From an uncultured Draconibacterium sp. (lineage in GTDB: Bacteria > Bacteroidota > Bacteroidia > Bacteroidales > Prolixibacteraceae), in assembly GCF_963675065.1 (NCBI RefSeq), contig NZ_OY775905.1, positions 124,001 through 188,000 of the forward strand: a stretch of DNA of 64,000 bases, read 5' to 3'. The position numbers were made by a program, and so were the translations under genes. The first letter of the stretch is position 1. Each line of letters opens with the position of its first letter. Positions 33,507-42,232 of the stretch are shown one piece after another. The notes beneath the pieces were generated by a model, which had not been told where the DNA came from, did no database searches, and worked only from the letters and a program-made list of their open reading frames with translations.

Positions 33507-34165
33507 GCCAGATACAAAACATAGTAAATACATTGCGGTCCAATTTCAAATATCTTGTATATTTTATTATCATTTTCTATATCGTAGGATTTGTAGGACT
33601 TTCCATTCCGGCTACCCGCCCGTTTTTTATACACTTAACTCCTTTTGCCTTGTTACTTAGTAGCATTATTGTTGGCTTGTTTCACAGCAAATTCACTATA
33701 AAAATCGTTGTAAGCTTTGTTTTCATTTATCTCATTAGCTTTTTCGTTGAATTAATAGGCGTAAACACCGGAAGTATTTTTGGCAGCTACACTTATGGTC
33801 ATGGCCTGGGAATAAAACTTTTTAACACGCCACTTATAATCGGACTAAACTGGCTGTTGCTGGTTTATGTCTCTAACTCGGTAATGCAACGAACCGATTG
33901 GAACCCGGTAGTAAAAGTTTTTGGGGCGTCTTTTCTACTGCTCGCCTACGATGTGCTTCTTGAACAAGTAGCGCCACTATTGGCGATGTGGACTTTTAGT
34001 GAATATACAGTACCGATACAAAATTATGTAGCCTGGTTTCTTTTGGCTTTTCTTTTCTCACTGGTAATCAACCTGCTTAAAATAAATACAAAAAACAGAA
34101 TAGCACCAATAGTTTTTGGCATTCAGGCTTTATTCTTTGCCGCCTTACTTTTAACTTTAAACTAA
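33503..34165 (+). CDS. cruF: Carotenoid 1,2-hydratase-type protein (CruF family)
   Basis: A 220-residue membrane protein of the CruF/DUF422 family, which adds water across the 1,2 bond of an acyclic end group. Family segments FFVELIGVNTGSIFGSYTYG and GLGIKLFNTPLIIGLNW are clear, as is YDVLLEQVAP. With a cyclase acting on the other end, the product would be a monocyclic carotenoid bearing a tertiary 1'-hydroxyl. It overlaps the cyclase by 4 bp. Confidence 0.9.
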   Translation: MSQIQNIVNTLRSNFKYLVYFIIIFYIVGFVGLSIPATRPFFIHLTPFALLLSSIIVGLFHSKFTIKIVVSFVFIYLISFFVELIGVNTGSIFGSYTYGHGLGIKLFNTPLIIGLNWLLLVYVSNSVMQRTDWNPVVKVFGASFLLLAYDVLLEQVAPLLAMWTFSEYTVPIQNYVAWFLLAFLFSLVINLLKINTKNRIAPIVFGIQALFFAALLLTLN

Positions 34166-34169
34166 AACA

Positions 34170-34790
34170 TTGATACTAAAAGCGAAACATCATTTTCTTC
34201 TTGATCCGTTTTTCAGACACTATGTAATCTGGAAAATGAAACGACACTTTAAGTCGTTTTCTATTAATGGCGAGATACAAGACAGCGGATTGCCAATTCT
34301 TTTAATTTGTAATCATGTGAGTTGGTGGGATGGCATTTGGACTTTATACACCAATCAGCAACTGTTTAAACGGAAATACCATTTTATGATGCTGGAGGAA
34401 GAACTGCGAAAGAACTGGTTTTTCCAATACACCGGAGGTTTTTCTATCAAAAAAGAATCTAAATCAATAATCGAAACACTTGATTACACCGCAGAACTAC
34501 TTTCCGATAAAAACAACCTCATATTGATGTTTCCACAGGGAAACATAAAAAGCATCTACCAGAACAAATTTGTTTTCGAGAAGGGAATTGAAAAGATTTT
34601 GCAGCGAACAAAAAATGATATCCAGATCATTTTCCATGCCAACCTCATCGACTATTTTGCCGATGCGAAACCCAATGCTTTTTTTTACCTGCACCACTAC
34701 ACCGGTGCATGGAATAGTACTGAAATAGAAAATGCATACAACACTTTTTACAATAAGTGCCTGAATAAGCAGGCTAAAAAAGAAATTTAA
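34170..34790 (+). CDS. PlsC-type acyltransferase, probable carotenoid-glycoside acyltransferase (CruD-like)
   Basis: A 206-residue acyltransferase of the lysophospholipid acyltransferase superfamily with an NHVSWWDG catalytic motif (the usual NHxxxxD form) and a downstream FPQGN segment. The start is TTG at 34170, because homologues begin with a similar AKHHFLLDPFF stretch and no ATG is available before residue 23. It sits between cruF and a GT2 gene, as expected for an enzyme that acylates the sugar of a glycosylated carotenoid. The substrate is inferred from context. Confidence 0.82.
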   Translation: MILKAKHHFLLDPFFRHYVIWKMKRHFKSFSINGEIQDSGLPILLICNHVSWWDGIWTLYTNQQLFKRKYHFMMLEEELRKNWFFQYTGGFSIKKESKSIIETLDYTAELLSDKNNLILMFPQGNIKSIYQNKFVFEKGIEKILQRTKNDIQIIFHANLIDYFADAKPNAFFYLHHYTGAWNSTEIENAYNTFYNKCLNKQAKKEI

Positions 34791-34792
34791 GG

Positions 34793-35884
34793 ATGATAAT
34801 TGCAGCATGGATCATATTCATTTTTACGGTAATTCAACTTTGGGTTGTTTTACTGAATGCAATTTTCAGGCAGCCACTCCCCCCTTGTTCAATCGATTTT
34901 AATCCACTGGTTTCCATTCTTATACCGGCGCGTAACGAAGAACAAAACATTGGCCAACTACTCCAGGATATTCAACAACAGGAGTGGAATAATTTTGAGG
35001 TGTTGGTGTTTAATGATCAGTCGACTGATAATACTGCTGAAATTGTTGATGCATTCACAAAAACGGATCAACGTTTTCAGCTGTTCAATTCAAACGGACT
35101 TCCGGAGGGTTGGCTGGGGAAGAATTATGGTTGTTACCAACTGGCACAAAAAGCAAAAGGAAGTTACTTTTTATTTCTTGATGCCGATGTACGAATTTCG
35201 GGAGCAATTATCTCCGGAACAATTACTAAAGCAAAAAAACACAAGCTTGGCTTGCTGTCCATTTTCCCGAAACAAAACATGTATACTCTGGGCGAATATT
35301 TGACTGTACCAATTATGAATTTCATACTGCTAAGTTTGTTGCCGTTGGTTTTTGTGCGGGTTCTGCCCTTTTCGTCAATGGCAGCTGCCAACGGGCAATT
35401 TATGTTGTTTGATGCAAAAACATACCGTAATAATCAACCACACCAGACTTTTCGGGATAATAAAGTGGAAGACATTTCGATAGCGCAATCCTTTAAAAAG
35501 AATGGAATTCGAATTGCATGTTTATCAGGCAATCTTTCAATTTCATGCCGTATGTACAGTTCGTTTAACGATGCCATTAATGGCTTCTCTAAAAATGTAA
35601 TTATGTTCTTCGGAAACTCCGGATTACTGGCTGTCCTCTTTTGGCTGATCACCACGCTAGGTTTTATTCCCATTCTTATTGGTTTACCAACAACGCTCAT
35701 TCTTATCTATCTGTTAATGCTTGTAACCATTCGCATTTTAATTAGTGTTGTCAGCCATCAAAGTCCGTTAAAAAACTTGCTACTGGCCATTCCTCAACAA
35801 GTGGTGCTGGGTATTTTTATTATAAAAGCATTTCTCAACAAATCAAAAAAGGCCTATCAATGGAAAGGAAGAACGATTTCATAA
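34793..35884 (+). CDS. Family 2 glycosyltransferase, probable carotenoid glycosyltransferase (CruC-like)
   Basis: A 363-residue membrane-associated GT2. The nucleotide-sugar-binding region starts with VSILIPARNEEQNI, includes the FLDADVR metal motif, and has the EGWLGKNYGCYQLA segment typical of the carotenoid/hopanoid-associated subgroup. Three C-terminal hydrophobic helices follow (about residues 280-345). It would attach a sugar to the tertiary hydroxyl made by CruF. The 3' end overlaps the next gene by 25 bp. Confidence 0.85.
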   Translation: MIIAAWIIFIFTVIQLWVVLLNAIFRQPLPPCSIDFNPLVSILIPARNEEQNIGQLLQDIQQQEWNNFEVLVFNDQSTDNTAEIVDAFTKTDQRFQLFNSNGLPEGWLGKNYGCYQLAQKAKGSYFLFLDADVRISGAIISGTITKAKKHKLGLLSIFPKQNMYTLGEYLTVPIMNFILLSLLPLVFVRVLPFSSMAAANGQFMLFDAKTYRNNQPHQTFRDNKVEDISIAQSFKKNGIRIACLSGNLSISCRMYSSFNDAINGFSKNVIMFFGNSGLLAVLFWLITTLGFIPILIGLPTTLILIYLLMLVTIRILISVVSHQSPLKNLLLAIPQQVVLGIFIIKAFLNKSKKAYQWKGRTIS

Positions 35885-36600
35885 TTACACTACTGTTGGT
35901 CTTTTTCCTTTCGGGAGGTGCTTTTGCTTCGAACAAGGAAAAGATCTATCAGGCCTACATTGGCAACCGTATGGACGATTGGAAAGTCATAATCGACGGC
36001 CTTGAGCAGAACAAAACAGAAAATGCCGACTACCTCAGCGAACTGGTAAACTTCCAATACGGTTACATTGGTTATTGTTTAGGAGCGGACAAGGATAAAG
36101 AAGCCAAAGACTACCTCGACCTGGCTGAAAACAACCTCGAAATACTGGAGAATAAAAATTATAATCCGGCTCTTATTAATTCGTATAAAGCGGCTTTCTG
36201 GGGATTCAAAATTGGTCTGTCTCCTATAAAGGCTCCAATATTCGGACGCAGGTCTATTAAAAATGTCGATCAGGCGCTGGAAATAAACAACAAGCTCCCT
36301 TTTGCCCATGTGCAGTACGGCAATGCTTATTTCTATATGCCGGCAGTTTTTGGCGGATCGAAACAAGTTGCCATCGAGCATTTTTTACTGGCTATTGAAC
36401 AGATGGAAGCTTCACCCGCAGAACTGGAGAACGATTGGAATTATTTGAGTTTACTGAGTTTAACAGGGCAATCGTACGAAAAAGTGGGCGAATACGATAA
36501 GGCGAAAAACATATACGAAAAAGCTTTAAAGTTTGAACCCAATTTTAAATGGATTCGAGACGAACTTTATCCTGATTTAAAAACAAAACTGAAGAAATAA
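35860..36600 (+). CDS. Secreted TPR-like protein inside the carotenoid operon
   Basis: A 246-residue protein with a signal peptide (hydrophobic ITLLLVFFLSGG, cleavage near AFAS) and helical repeats. The last repeat is a clear TPR (EYDKAKNIYEKALKFEPN, about residues 213-230). The central part keeps a NNKLPFAHVQYGNAYFYMP repeat-like helix pair. It lies between the GT2 gene and crtI with overlaps on both sides, so it is surely co-transcribed. No catalytic motif is seen; a scaffold or export role for the pigment is only a guess. Confidence 0.78.
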   Translation: MERKNDFIITLLLVFFLSGGAFASNKEKIYQAYIGNRMDDWKVIIDGLEQNKTENADYLSELVNFQYGYIGYCLGADKDKEAKDYLDLAENNLEILENKNYNPALINSYKAAFWGFKIGLSPIKAPIFGRRSIKNVDQALEINNKLPFAHVQYGNAYFYMPAVFGGSKQVAIEHFLLAIEQMEASPAELENDWNYLSLLSLTGQSYEKVGEYDKAKNIYEKALKFEPNFKWIRDELYPDLKTKLKK

Positions 36601-38075
36601 TGAAGAAAAAGGTTTTGATAGTAGGTGCCGGTATCGGTGGACTGGCCACAGCAATCCGCCTGGTAAAAAACGGTTACGAGGTGGAGATTCTTGAAAAAAA
36701 CGAACAGGCAGGCGGCCGGCTAAACCAGATAAAAAAAGATGGATTTACATTTGATACCGGCCCAAGTTTTTTCAGCATGTCGTACGAGTTCGAGGAATTT
36801 GCCCAGGATTGTGGCATTCAGCTTCCGTTTGAATATGTGGAGCTGGATCCATTGTACACAGTTAATTTCAGGGGCGACGACAAAACCTATTTTTTGTATA
36901 AAGACATTGATAAACTGGCCGAACAATTTGCCGACATCGAACCCGATTTTAAAGAAAAGTTTGAACGCTACATGGACAAAGCCGGGGCACTTTTTCACGA
37001 CACCGTCGACATTGTGATCAAACAAAACTTCGATTCGCTGGCAGGATACGTTTGGGCCTTAATGCGTGTTAATCCGGTGCATATTCCGGTATTGTTTAAA
37101 AGCTTCTGGAATCATGTAAACAAATACTTCTCGTCATCGCAAGCCCAACAAATTATATCGCTTGTAGCATTTTTCCTCGGGCGCACTCCTTTCGATACAA
37201 TGGGAATTTACAGTCTGCTTTCCTACACCGAATTTAAACACGATGGCTACTACAACGTAAAAGGCGGAATGTATAAAATTATTGAAGGTTTTGTGGATGT
37301 GATAAAAAAGGAAAACGTAAACATTCATTATAACACTGAGATAAAAGGATATTCGGAAGACAAGGGAGCACTGAAAGCGCTGACTGACCAAAATGGCAAA
37401 AGCTGGTCGGCCGATAATTACCTGATCAATTCAGATGCTGCGTGGTTCCGTGGGAATATTTTTAAACGCCCTGCCTTTGCTCCTGAAAAGCTCGACAAAA
37501 TGAGCTGGACAATGGGCTACCTTACCTTTTACATCGGGCTAAAATGCAAACTACCACAGGTAAATCATCACAACTATTACCTGGGAACGAATTATAAAGA
37601 CTATGCCGAAAATGTAATGAAGGATCCGGGGACATTACAGAAACCGTATTACTATGTAAATGTCTTATCAAAACACAATTCCGATTGCGCGCCAGAAGGA
37701 TGCGAGAGCTTGTTTTTTGTGTGCCCGGTGCCCAACCTCTATTTTAAGCAAGACTGGTCGGATAAAGATGAAATTGCAGATAGTATCATTGAAGATTTCT
37801 CCAACAGGATTGGGCAGGACATTAAAAGCGAAATCATATCAAGAACGATTTACACACCAAAAGTGTGGCAAAACCGCTTTAATTTACACCGTGGCGCCGG
37901 ACTCGGACTTTCGCACAATATGAACCAAATTGGCATCATGCGTCCGCGTAATGTTGATGAGAAATATAAAAATGTGTTTTATGTAGGAGCATCAACCGTT
38001 CCCGGAGCCGGAATTCCAATGGCTATAATCAGCTCAAAACTAGCTTTTAAGCGCATTCAGCAACATGTTTCATAA
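36600..38075 (+). CDS. crtI: Phytoene desaturase
   Basis: A 491-residue FAD-dependent desaturase of the CrtI family. The N-terminal dinucleotide motif VGAGIGGLATAIRLVKNGYE leads into the glutamate and GGR of EKNEQAGGR. The C-terminal family motif YVGASTVPGAGIPMAI is intact. It converts phytoene to lycopene. The ATG overlaps the previous stop by 1 bp. As it ends the operon, pigment output may depend on read-through of the long transcript. A separate CrtD-like desaturase is not present in this window. Confidence 0.94.
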   Translation: MKKKVLIVGAGIGGLATAIRLVKNGYEVEILEKNEQAGGRLNQIKKDGFTFDTGPSFFSMSYEFEEFAQDCGIQLPFEYVELDPLYTVNFRGDDKTYFLYKDIDKLAEQFADIEPDFKEKFERYMDKAGALFHDTVDIVIKQNFDSLAGYVWALMRVNPVHIPVLFKSFWNHVNKYFSSSQAQQIISLVAFFLGRTPFDTMGIYSLLSYTEFKHDGYYNVKGGMYKIIEGFVDVIKKENVNIHYNTEIKGYSEDKGALKALTDQNGKSWSADNYLINSDAAWFRGNIFKRPAFAPEKLDKMSWTMGYLTFYIGLKCKLPQVNHHNYYLGTNYKDYAENVMKDPGTLQKPYYYVNVLSKHNSDCAPEGCESLFFVCPVPNLYFKQDWSDKDEIADSIIEDFSNRIGQDIKSEIISRTIYTPKVWQNRFNLHRGAGLGLSHNMNQIGIMRPRNVDEKYKNVFYVGASTVPGAGIPMAIISSKLAFKRIQQHVS

Positions 38076-38383
38076 CATAACACAATTCGGGTTATCAATG
38101 CAGCATAAAATCATCAATTAATACACTGAATATCAGGCCGTAATAATTCATCCGATTCATTAATTTCACATATTGATATATATCAAATCTCCCCGGTGCT
38201 GTTGTGTGATTAAAATTACAAATAGAAAACTTATATTATGGTTTATTTATATACGGCATTTATTGATATCAGTGAACTGTGATAGTAAATTTCTATAGGA
38301 ATTAAGTCAACTTTTCACGATATTTATTGTTAGTAAAAGCGACAAATAATACGCCGACAATATTCAAAAAAACTAAATTTCTT
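38076..38383. other. Upstream region of the TCA gene block
   Basis: About 310 bp, AT-rich, with no gene. It contains an FNR/CRP-like palindrome (listed separately). I see no clear TAnnTTTG element and no terminator with a T tract after crtI. Confidence 0.4.
38173..38186 (+). promoter_or_regulatory. FNR/CRP-type palindrome upstream of aconitase
   Basis: TTGAT-ATAT-ATCAA is a perfect match to the FNR-type half-site layout TTGAT-N4-ATCAA. It lies about 200 bp before the aconitase start, which is far for a classical activator site. A chance match in AT-rich sequence is possible. Confidence 0.4.
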
Positions 38384-40645
38384 ATGTTTGATTTAGACCT
38401 TGTAAAAAAAGTGTATTCAGAACTCCCCGGAAAGGTGAAACAAGCCAAAGGTATTCTGAATAAGCCGATGACGTACGCAGAAAAAATTCTTTATTCTCAC
38501 CTGTTTGCAGCGCAGGAATTAGCTGCCTTTAATCGAGGAGCAGATTATGTTGATTTTGCTCCAGACAGAGTAGCCATGCAGGACGCCACTGCACAGATGG
38601 CATTACTTCAATTTATTAACTCAGGTAAAAAGCGAACAGCTGTTCCGTCAACCGTACACTGCGACCACTTGATTCAGGCGCAGGTGGAAGGAAAAACCGA
38701 CCTCTCCGTTTCGAAAACTGCCAATAAAGAAGTTTTTGATTTCCTGGAGTCCGTTTCGAATAAATACGGAATAGGTTTTTGGAAACCGGGAGCCGGTATT
38801 ATCCACCAGGTGGTTTTGGAAAATTATGCGTTCCCGGGAGGAATGATGATTGGAACCGACTCGCACACCGTTAACGCGGGTGGACTGGGAATGGTTGCCA
38901 TTGGAGTTGGTGGTGCCGATGCTGTTGATGTGATGGCAGGAATGGCGTGGGAGCTGAAAATGCCCAAAATGATCGGAGTAAAACTCACCGGGAAACTAAG
39001 TGGCTGGGCGGCTCCAAAAGATGTAATTCTTAAAGTGGCCGGAATCCTGACCGTAAAAGGTGGAACCGGAGCTATTATCGAATACTTTGGCGAAGGTGCA
39101 AAATCGCTTTCAGCAACCGGTAAAGGAACGATCTGTAACATGGGTGCTGAAGTAGGTGCTACCACTAGTATTTTTGCTTACGACGAAAGTATGGAGCGTT
39201 ATTTACGCGCTACAGGTCGTGCAGAAGTGGCCGAATTGGCCAACGGTGTAAAAGAACACCTTGATGCCGATGCCGAAGTATATGCAAATCCAGAAAAGTA
39301 TTACGACGAGATAATTGAGATCAACCTTTCAGAATTAGAGCCACACGTTAACGGGCCTTTTACTCCCGACCGTGCAACTCCTATCTCACAAATGAAAGAA
39401 GAAGCTCAGGCCAACGGATGGCCAATGGATATTTCAGTAGGTTTAATTGGTAGCTGTACCAACTCATCATACGAAGATATTTCACGTGCGGCATCGATTG
39501 CCAAACAAGCTGAGGAAAAAGGACTTGTAGCAAAATCGGAGTTTACCGTTACACCGGGATCGGAGCAGGTACGTTACACCATCGAACGCGATGGATTTAT
39601 CGACACTTTCGAGAAAATTGGCGGAAAAGTCTTTGCCAACGCCTGTGGACCTTGTATCGGTCAGTGGGCACGTCCGGGAGCTGAAAAGGGTGAAAAAAAT
39701 ACGATTGTACACTCGTTCAACCGTAACTTCTCGAAACGTGCCGACGGAAATCCAAATACCCACGCTTTTGTAACATCGCCCGAAATGGTAACCGCATTGG
39801 CAATTGCCGGTCGTTTGGATTTTAATCCTGCCACCGATACCTTGACCAACAAAGACGGTGTGGAAGTAAAACTTGATCTTCCAACAGGTGTAGAATTACC
39901 AAGTAAGGGATTTGATGTAAAAGATCCGGGATTCCAGGCACCGGCTAAAGACGGATCGGGTGTTGAAATAAATGTTTCACCGGAATCGAAGCGTCTGCAA
40001 TTGTTGTATCCATTCGAAGCCTGGGATGGCAAAAATATATCAGGCGCCAAATTGCTGATAAAAGCTGAAGGTAAATGTACCACCGACCACATTTCAATGG
40101 CCGGACCGTGGTTACGTTTCCGTGGTCACCTTGATAACATTTCGAATAACATGCTTATTGGTGCCGTTAACGCGTTTAATGGCGAAACCAACAAAGTGAA
40201 AAACCAGCTTACCGGCGAATACGATGCAGTTCCTGCCGTTCAGCGCCAGTACAAAGCTGAAGGAATTCCAACGATTGTGGTTGGCGATCATAACTATGGC
40301 GAAGGATCGTCGCGCGAGCATGCCGCCATGGAGCCTCGTCATTTGGGAGTAAAAGCGGTAATCGTTAAATCGTTTGCACGGATCCACGAAACCAACCTGA
40401 AAAAACAGGGAATGTTAGGATTGACGTTCGATAATGAAAGCGATTACGACTTGGTTCAGGAGGACGATACATTCAACTTTGTTGACCTGGTAGATTTTGC
40501 ACCGGATAAACCACTGACTGTTGAGCTTGTTCATGCCGATGGTTCAAAAGATACTATTAAAGTGAACCACACTTACAATAAGCAACAGATTGAATGGTTT
40601 AAAGCAGGATCAGCATTAAGCCTGATTAGACAACAAAATGCGTGA
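38384..40645 (+). CDS. acnA: Aconitate hydratase
   Basis: An aconitase of about 753 residues (mitochondrial-type length) from the ATG at 38384; a TTG 57 bp upstream is not favoured. The 4Fe-4S ligands are visible in GSCTNSSYED and in ANACGPCIGQW. The substrate region GTDSHTVNAGGLGM and the C-terminal swivel motif YGEGSSREHAAMEPRHLG are intact. It converts citrate to isocitrate and is the first of four genes, followed by two isocitrate dehydrogenases and citrate synthase. Confidence 0.96.
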   Translation: MFDLDLVKKVYSELPGKVKQAKGILNKPMTYAEKILYSHLFAAQELAAFNRGADYVDFAPDRVAMQDATAQMALLQFINSGKKRTAVPSTVHCDHLIQAQVEGKTDLSVSKTANKEVFDFLESVSNKYGIGFWKPGAGIIHQVVLENYAFPGGMMIGTDSHTVNAGGLGMVAIGVGGADAVDVMAGMAWELKMPKMIGVKLTGKLSGWAAPKDVILKVAGILTVKGGTGAIIEYFGEGAKSLSATGKGTICNMGAEVGATTSIFAYDESMERYLRATGRAEVAELANGVKEHLDADAEVYANPEKYYDEIIEINLSELEPHVNGPFTPDRATPISQMKEEAQANGWPMDISVGLIGSCTNSSYEDISRAASIAKQAEEKGLVAKSEFTVTPGSEQVRYTIERDGFIDTFEKIGGKVFANACGPCIGQWARPGAEKGEKNTIVHSFNRNFSKRADGNPNTHAFVTSPEMVTALAIAGRLDFNPATDTLTNKDGVEVKLDLPTGVELPSKGFDVKDPGFQAPAKDGSGVEINVSPESKRLQLLYPFEAWDGKNISGAKLLIKAEGKCTTDHISMAGPWLRFRGHLDNISNNMLIGAVNAFNGETNKVKNQLTGEYDAVPAVQRQYKAEGIPTIVVGDHNYGEGSSREHAAMEPRHLGVKAVIVKSFARIHETNLKKQGMLGLTFDNESDYDLVQEDDTFNFVDLVDFAPDKPLTVELVHADGSKDTIKVNHTYNKQQIEWFKAGSALSLIRQQNA

Positions 40646-40745
40646 TAAGCATTATAATGAAAACTTCGGCATTGTATTGCACAATGAAATCTTTGCCGAC
40701 GTTGAATTTTCCTGTTTTAATGATCATCGCAAGAAAGATAAATAA
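40638..40745 (+). CDS. Possible 35-residue protein overlapping the aconitase end
   Basis: A short frame starts at an ATG 8 bp inside the aconitase end and encodes 35 residues (MRDKHYNENFG... ending in HRKKDK). It stops just before a GC-rich hairpin. The composition is protein-like but there is no family match that I recognise, and the frame could be chance. Confidence 0.25.
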   Translation: MRDKHYNENFGIVLHNEIFADVEFSCFNDHRKKDK

Positions 40746-40765
40746 CCCCGGGCTTCAGCCTGGGG
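40746..40765. repeat. GC-rich hairpin repeat between aconitase and the first isocitrate dehydrogenase
   Basis: CCCCGGGCTTC and AGCCTGGGG form a near-perfect hairpin with no T tract. It resembles the dispersed CCCGGGCTTCAGCC repeats common in Bacteroidota intergenic DNA. Confidence 0.55.
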
Positions 40766-40901
40766 ATTAAAATAAAATAGTACAAACGGCGAATCCGGTA
40801 CAGTTCAACAGAACGAAAAGCCAACTATTCGCCGCACTCTGGAAAAATCAGAAGTGATAAAAACAAAATCAATATAACCAGTAAATTAATTTAATACGAC
40901 C

Positions 40902-42128
40902 ATGCAAAAGATTAAAGTACAAAATCCGGTTGTCGAGCTCGACGGTGATGAAATGACCCATGTAATTTGGGATTTCATCAAACAAAAACTCATTCTTCCT
41001 TATCTTGATATCGATTTGAAATATTACGATTTGGGAATGGAAAGCCGCGATGCTACCGACGACCAAATTACTATAGACGCAGCCCACGCTATCCAAAAAT
41101 ATGGTGTTGGTGTAAAATGTGCCACCATCACACCCGATGAAGCCCGTGTGGAAGAATTCGGCCTGAAAAAAATGTGGAAGTCGCCAAACGGTACTATCCG
41201 TAACATTTTAGGCGGAACTGTTTTCCGCGAGCCCATTATGATTTCGAACATTCCGCGTTTGGTACCGGGTTGGAAAAAGCCAATTTGCATTGGTCGTCAC
41301 GCTTTTGGCGATCAATACCGCGCTACCGATTTCCTTACCAAAGGGAAAGGTAAACTCACCATCACATTCACTCCGGAAGACGGCAGCGAACCCATTTCGC
41401 ACGAGGTTTTCGACTTTGAAGGAAACGGACTGGCAATGGCCATGTATAACACCGACGAATCGATTATCGGGTTTGCCCATTCATGTATGAATCAGGCGCT
41501 TGAAAAAGGATGGCCATTGTACATGTCCACTAAAAATACTATCTTAAAAGCCTACGACGGTCGATTTAAAGACCTGTTCCAGATGGTTTACGAAAACGAA
41601 TACCGCGAGAAATTTGAAGCCGCAGGAATTTGGTACGAACACCGTTTAATCGACGATATGGTAGCCGCAGCCCTGAAGTGGGAAGGCGGATTTGTTTGGG
41701 CTTGTAAAAACTACGATGGCGACGTACAAAGCGATACCGTAGCGCAAGGTTTTGGTTCGCTGGGTTTAATGACATCAACACTGGTTACTCCCGATGGGAA
41801 AACCATGGAAGCCGAAGCAGCTCACGGAACGGTAACACGCCACTTCCGTCAGCACCAGCAAGGGAAGCCAACATCAACGAATCCGATTGCTTCGATTTTT
41901 GCGTGGACACGTGGTTTAGCTTTCCGCGGAAAACTCGATGAAAACGAGGATTTAATTGATTTTGCGCATACACTGGAACAAGTTTGTATTGAAACCGTAG
42001 AATCGGGCAAAATGACTAAAGACCTGGCATTGATCATTCATGCTAAAGAATTGCAGGAAGCTCATTATTTAACAACAGAGCAATTTTTGGAAGCGTTGGA
42101 TGAAAATTTACAGGCAAAACTGAATTAA
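40902..42128 (+). CDS. NADP-dependent isocitrate dehydrogenase (eukaryotic-type, homodimeric)
   Basis: A 408-residue enzyme of the IDH1/IDH2-like subfamily. Signatures are VELDGDEMTHVIW near the N terminus, PNGTIRNILGGTVFREPI, GRHAFGDQYRATD and EAAHGTVTRHFRQHQQG. The Arg-His in GTVTRH is the usual NADP 2'-phosphate contact in this subfamily, so NADP use is well supported. It yields 2-oxoglutarate and NADPH. It is immediately followed by a second, unrelated-subfamily isocitrate dehydrogenase. Confidence 0.94.
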   Translation: MQKIKVQNPVVELDGDEMTHVIWDFIKQKLILPYLDIDLKYYDLGMESRDATDDQITIDAAHAIQKYGVGVKCATITPDEARVEEFGLKKMWKSPNGTIRNILGGTVFREPIMISNIPRLVPGWKKPICIGRHAFGDQYRATDFLTKGKGKLTITFTPEDGSEPISHEVFDFEGNGLAMAMYNTDESIIGFAHSCMNQALEKGWPLYMSTKNTILKAYDGRFKDLFQMVYENEYREKFEAAGIWYEHRLIDDMVAAALKWEGGFVWACKNYDGDVQSDTVAQGFGSLGLMTSTLVTPDGKTMEAEAAHGTVTRHFRQHQQGKPTSTNPIASIFAWTRGLAFRGKLDENEDLIDFAHTLEQVCIETVESGKMTKDLALIIHAKELQEAHYLTTEQFLEALDENLQAKLN

Positions 42129-42129
42129 C

Positions 42130-42214
42130 TGTCATTTCGAACGCAGAGAGAAATCTGTAGCTTCACAGCTCTCATGAAACAGATTTCTCAGTCGTTACCT
42201 CCTTCGAAATGACA
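42130..42214. repeat. Long hairpin repeat (MITE/REP-like) between the two isocitrate dehydrogenase genes
   Basis: TGTCATTTCGAA (42130-42141) pairs with TTCGAAATGACA (42203-42214), and an inner pair AGAAATCTG / CAGATTTCT extends the fold. The whole unit is 85 bp and fills most of the 104-bp gap. A half unit occurs at 60936-60952. Confidence 0.75.
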
Positions 42215-42232
42215 TCATTGAAAGAATAAAAT

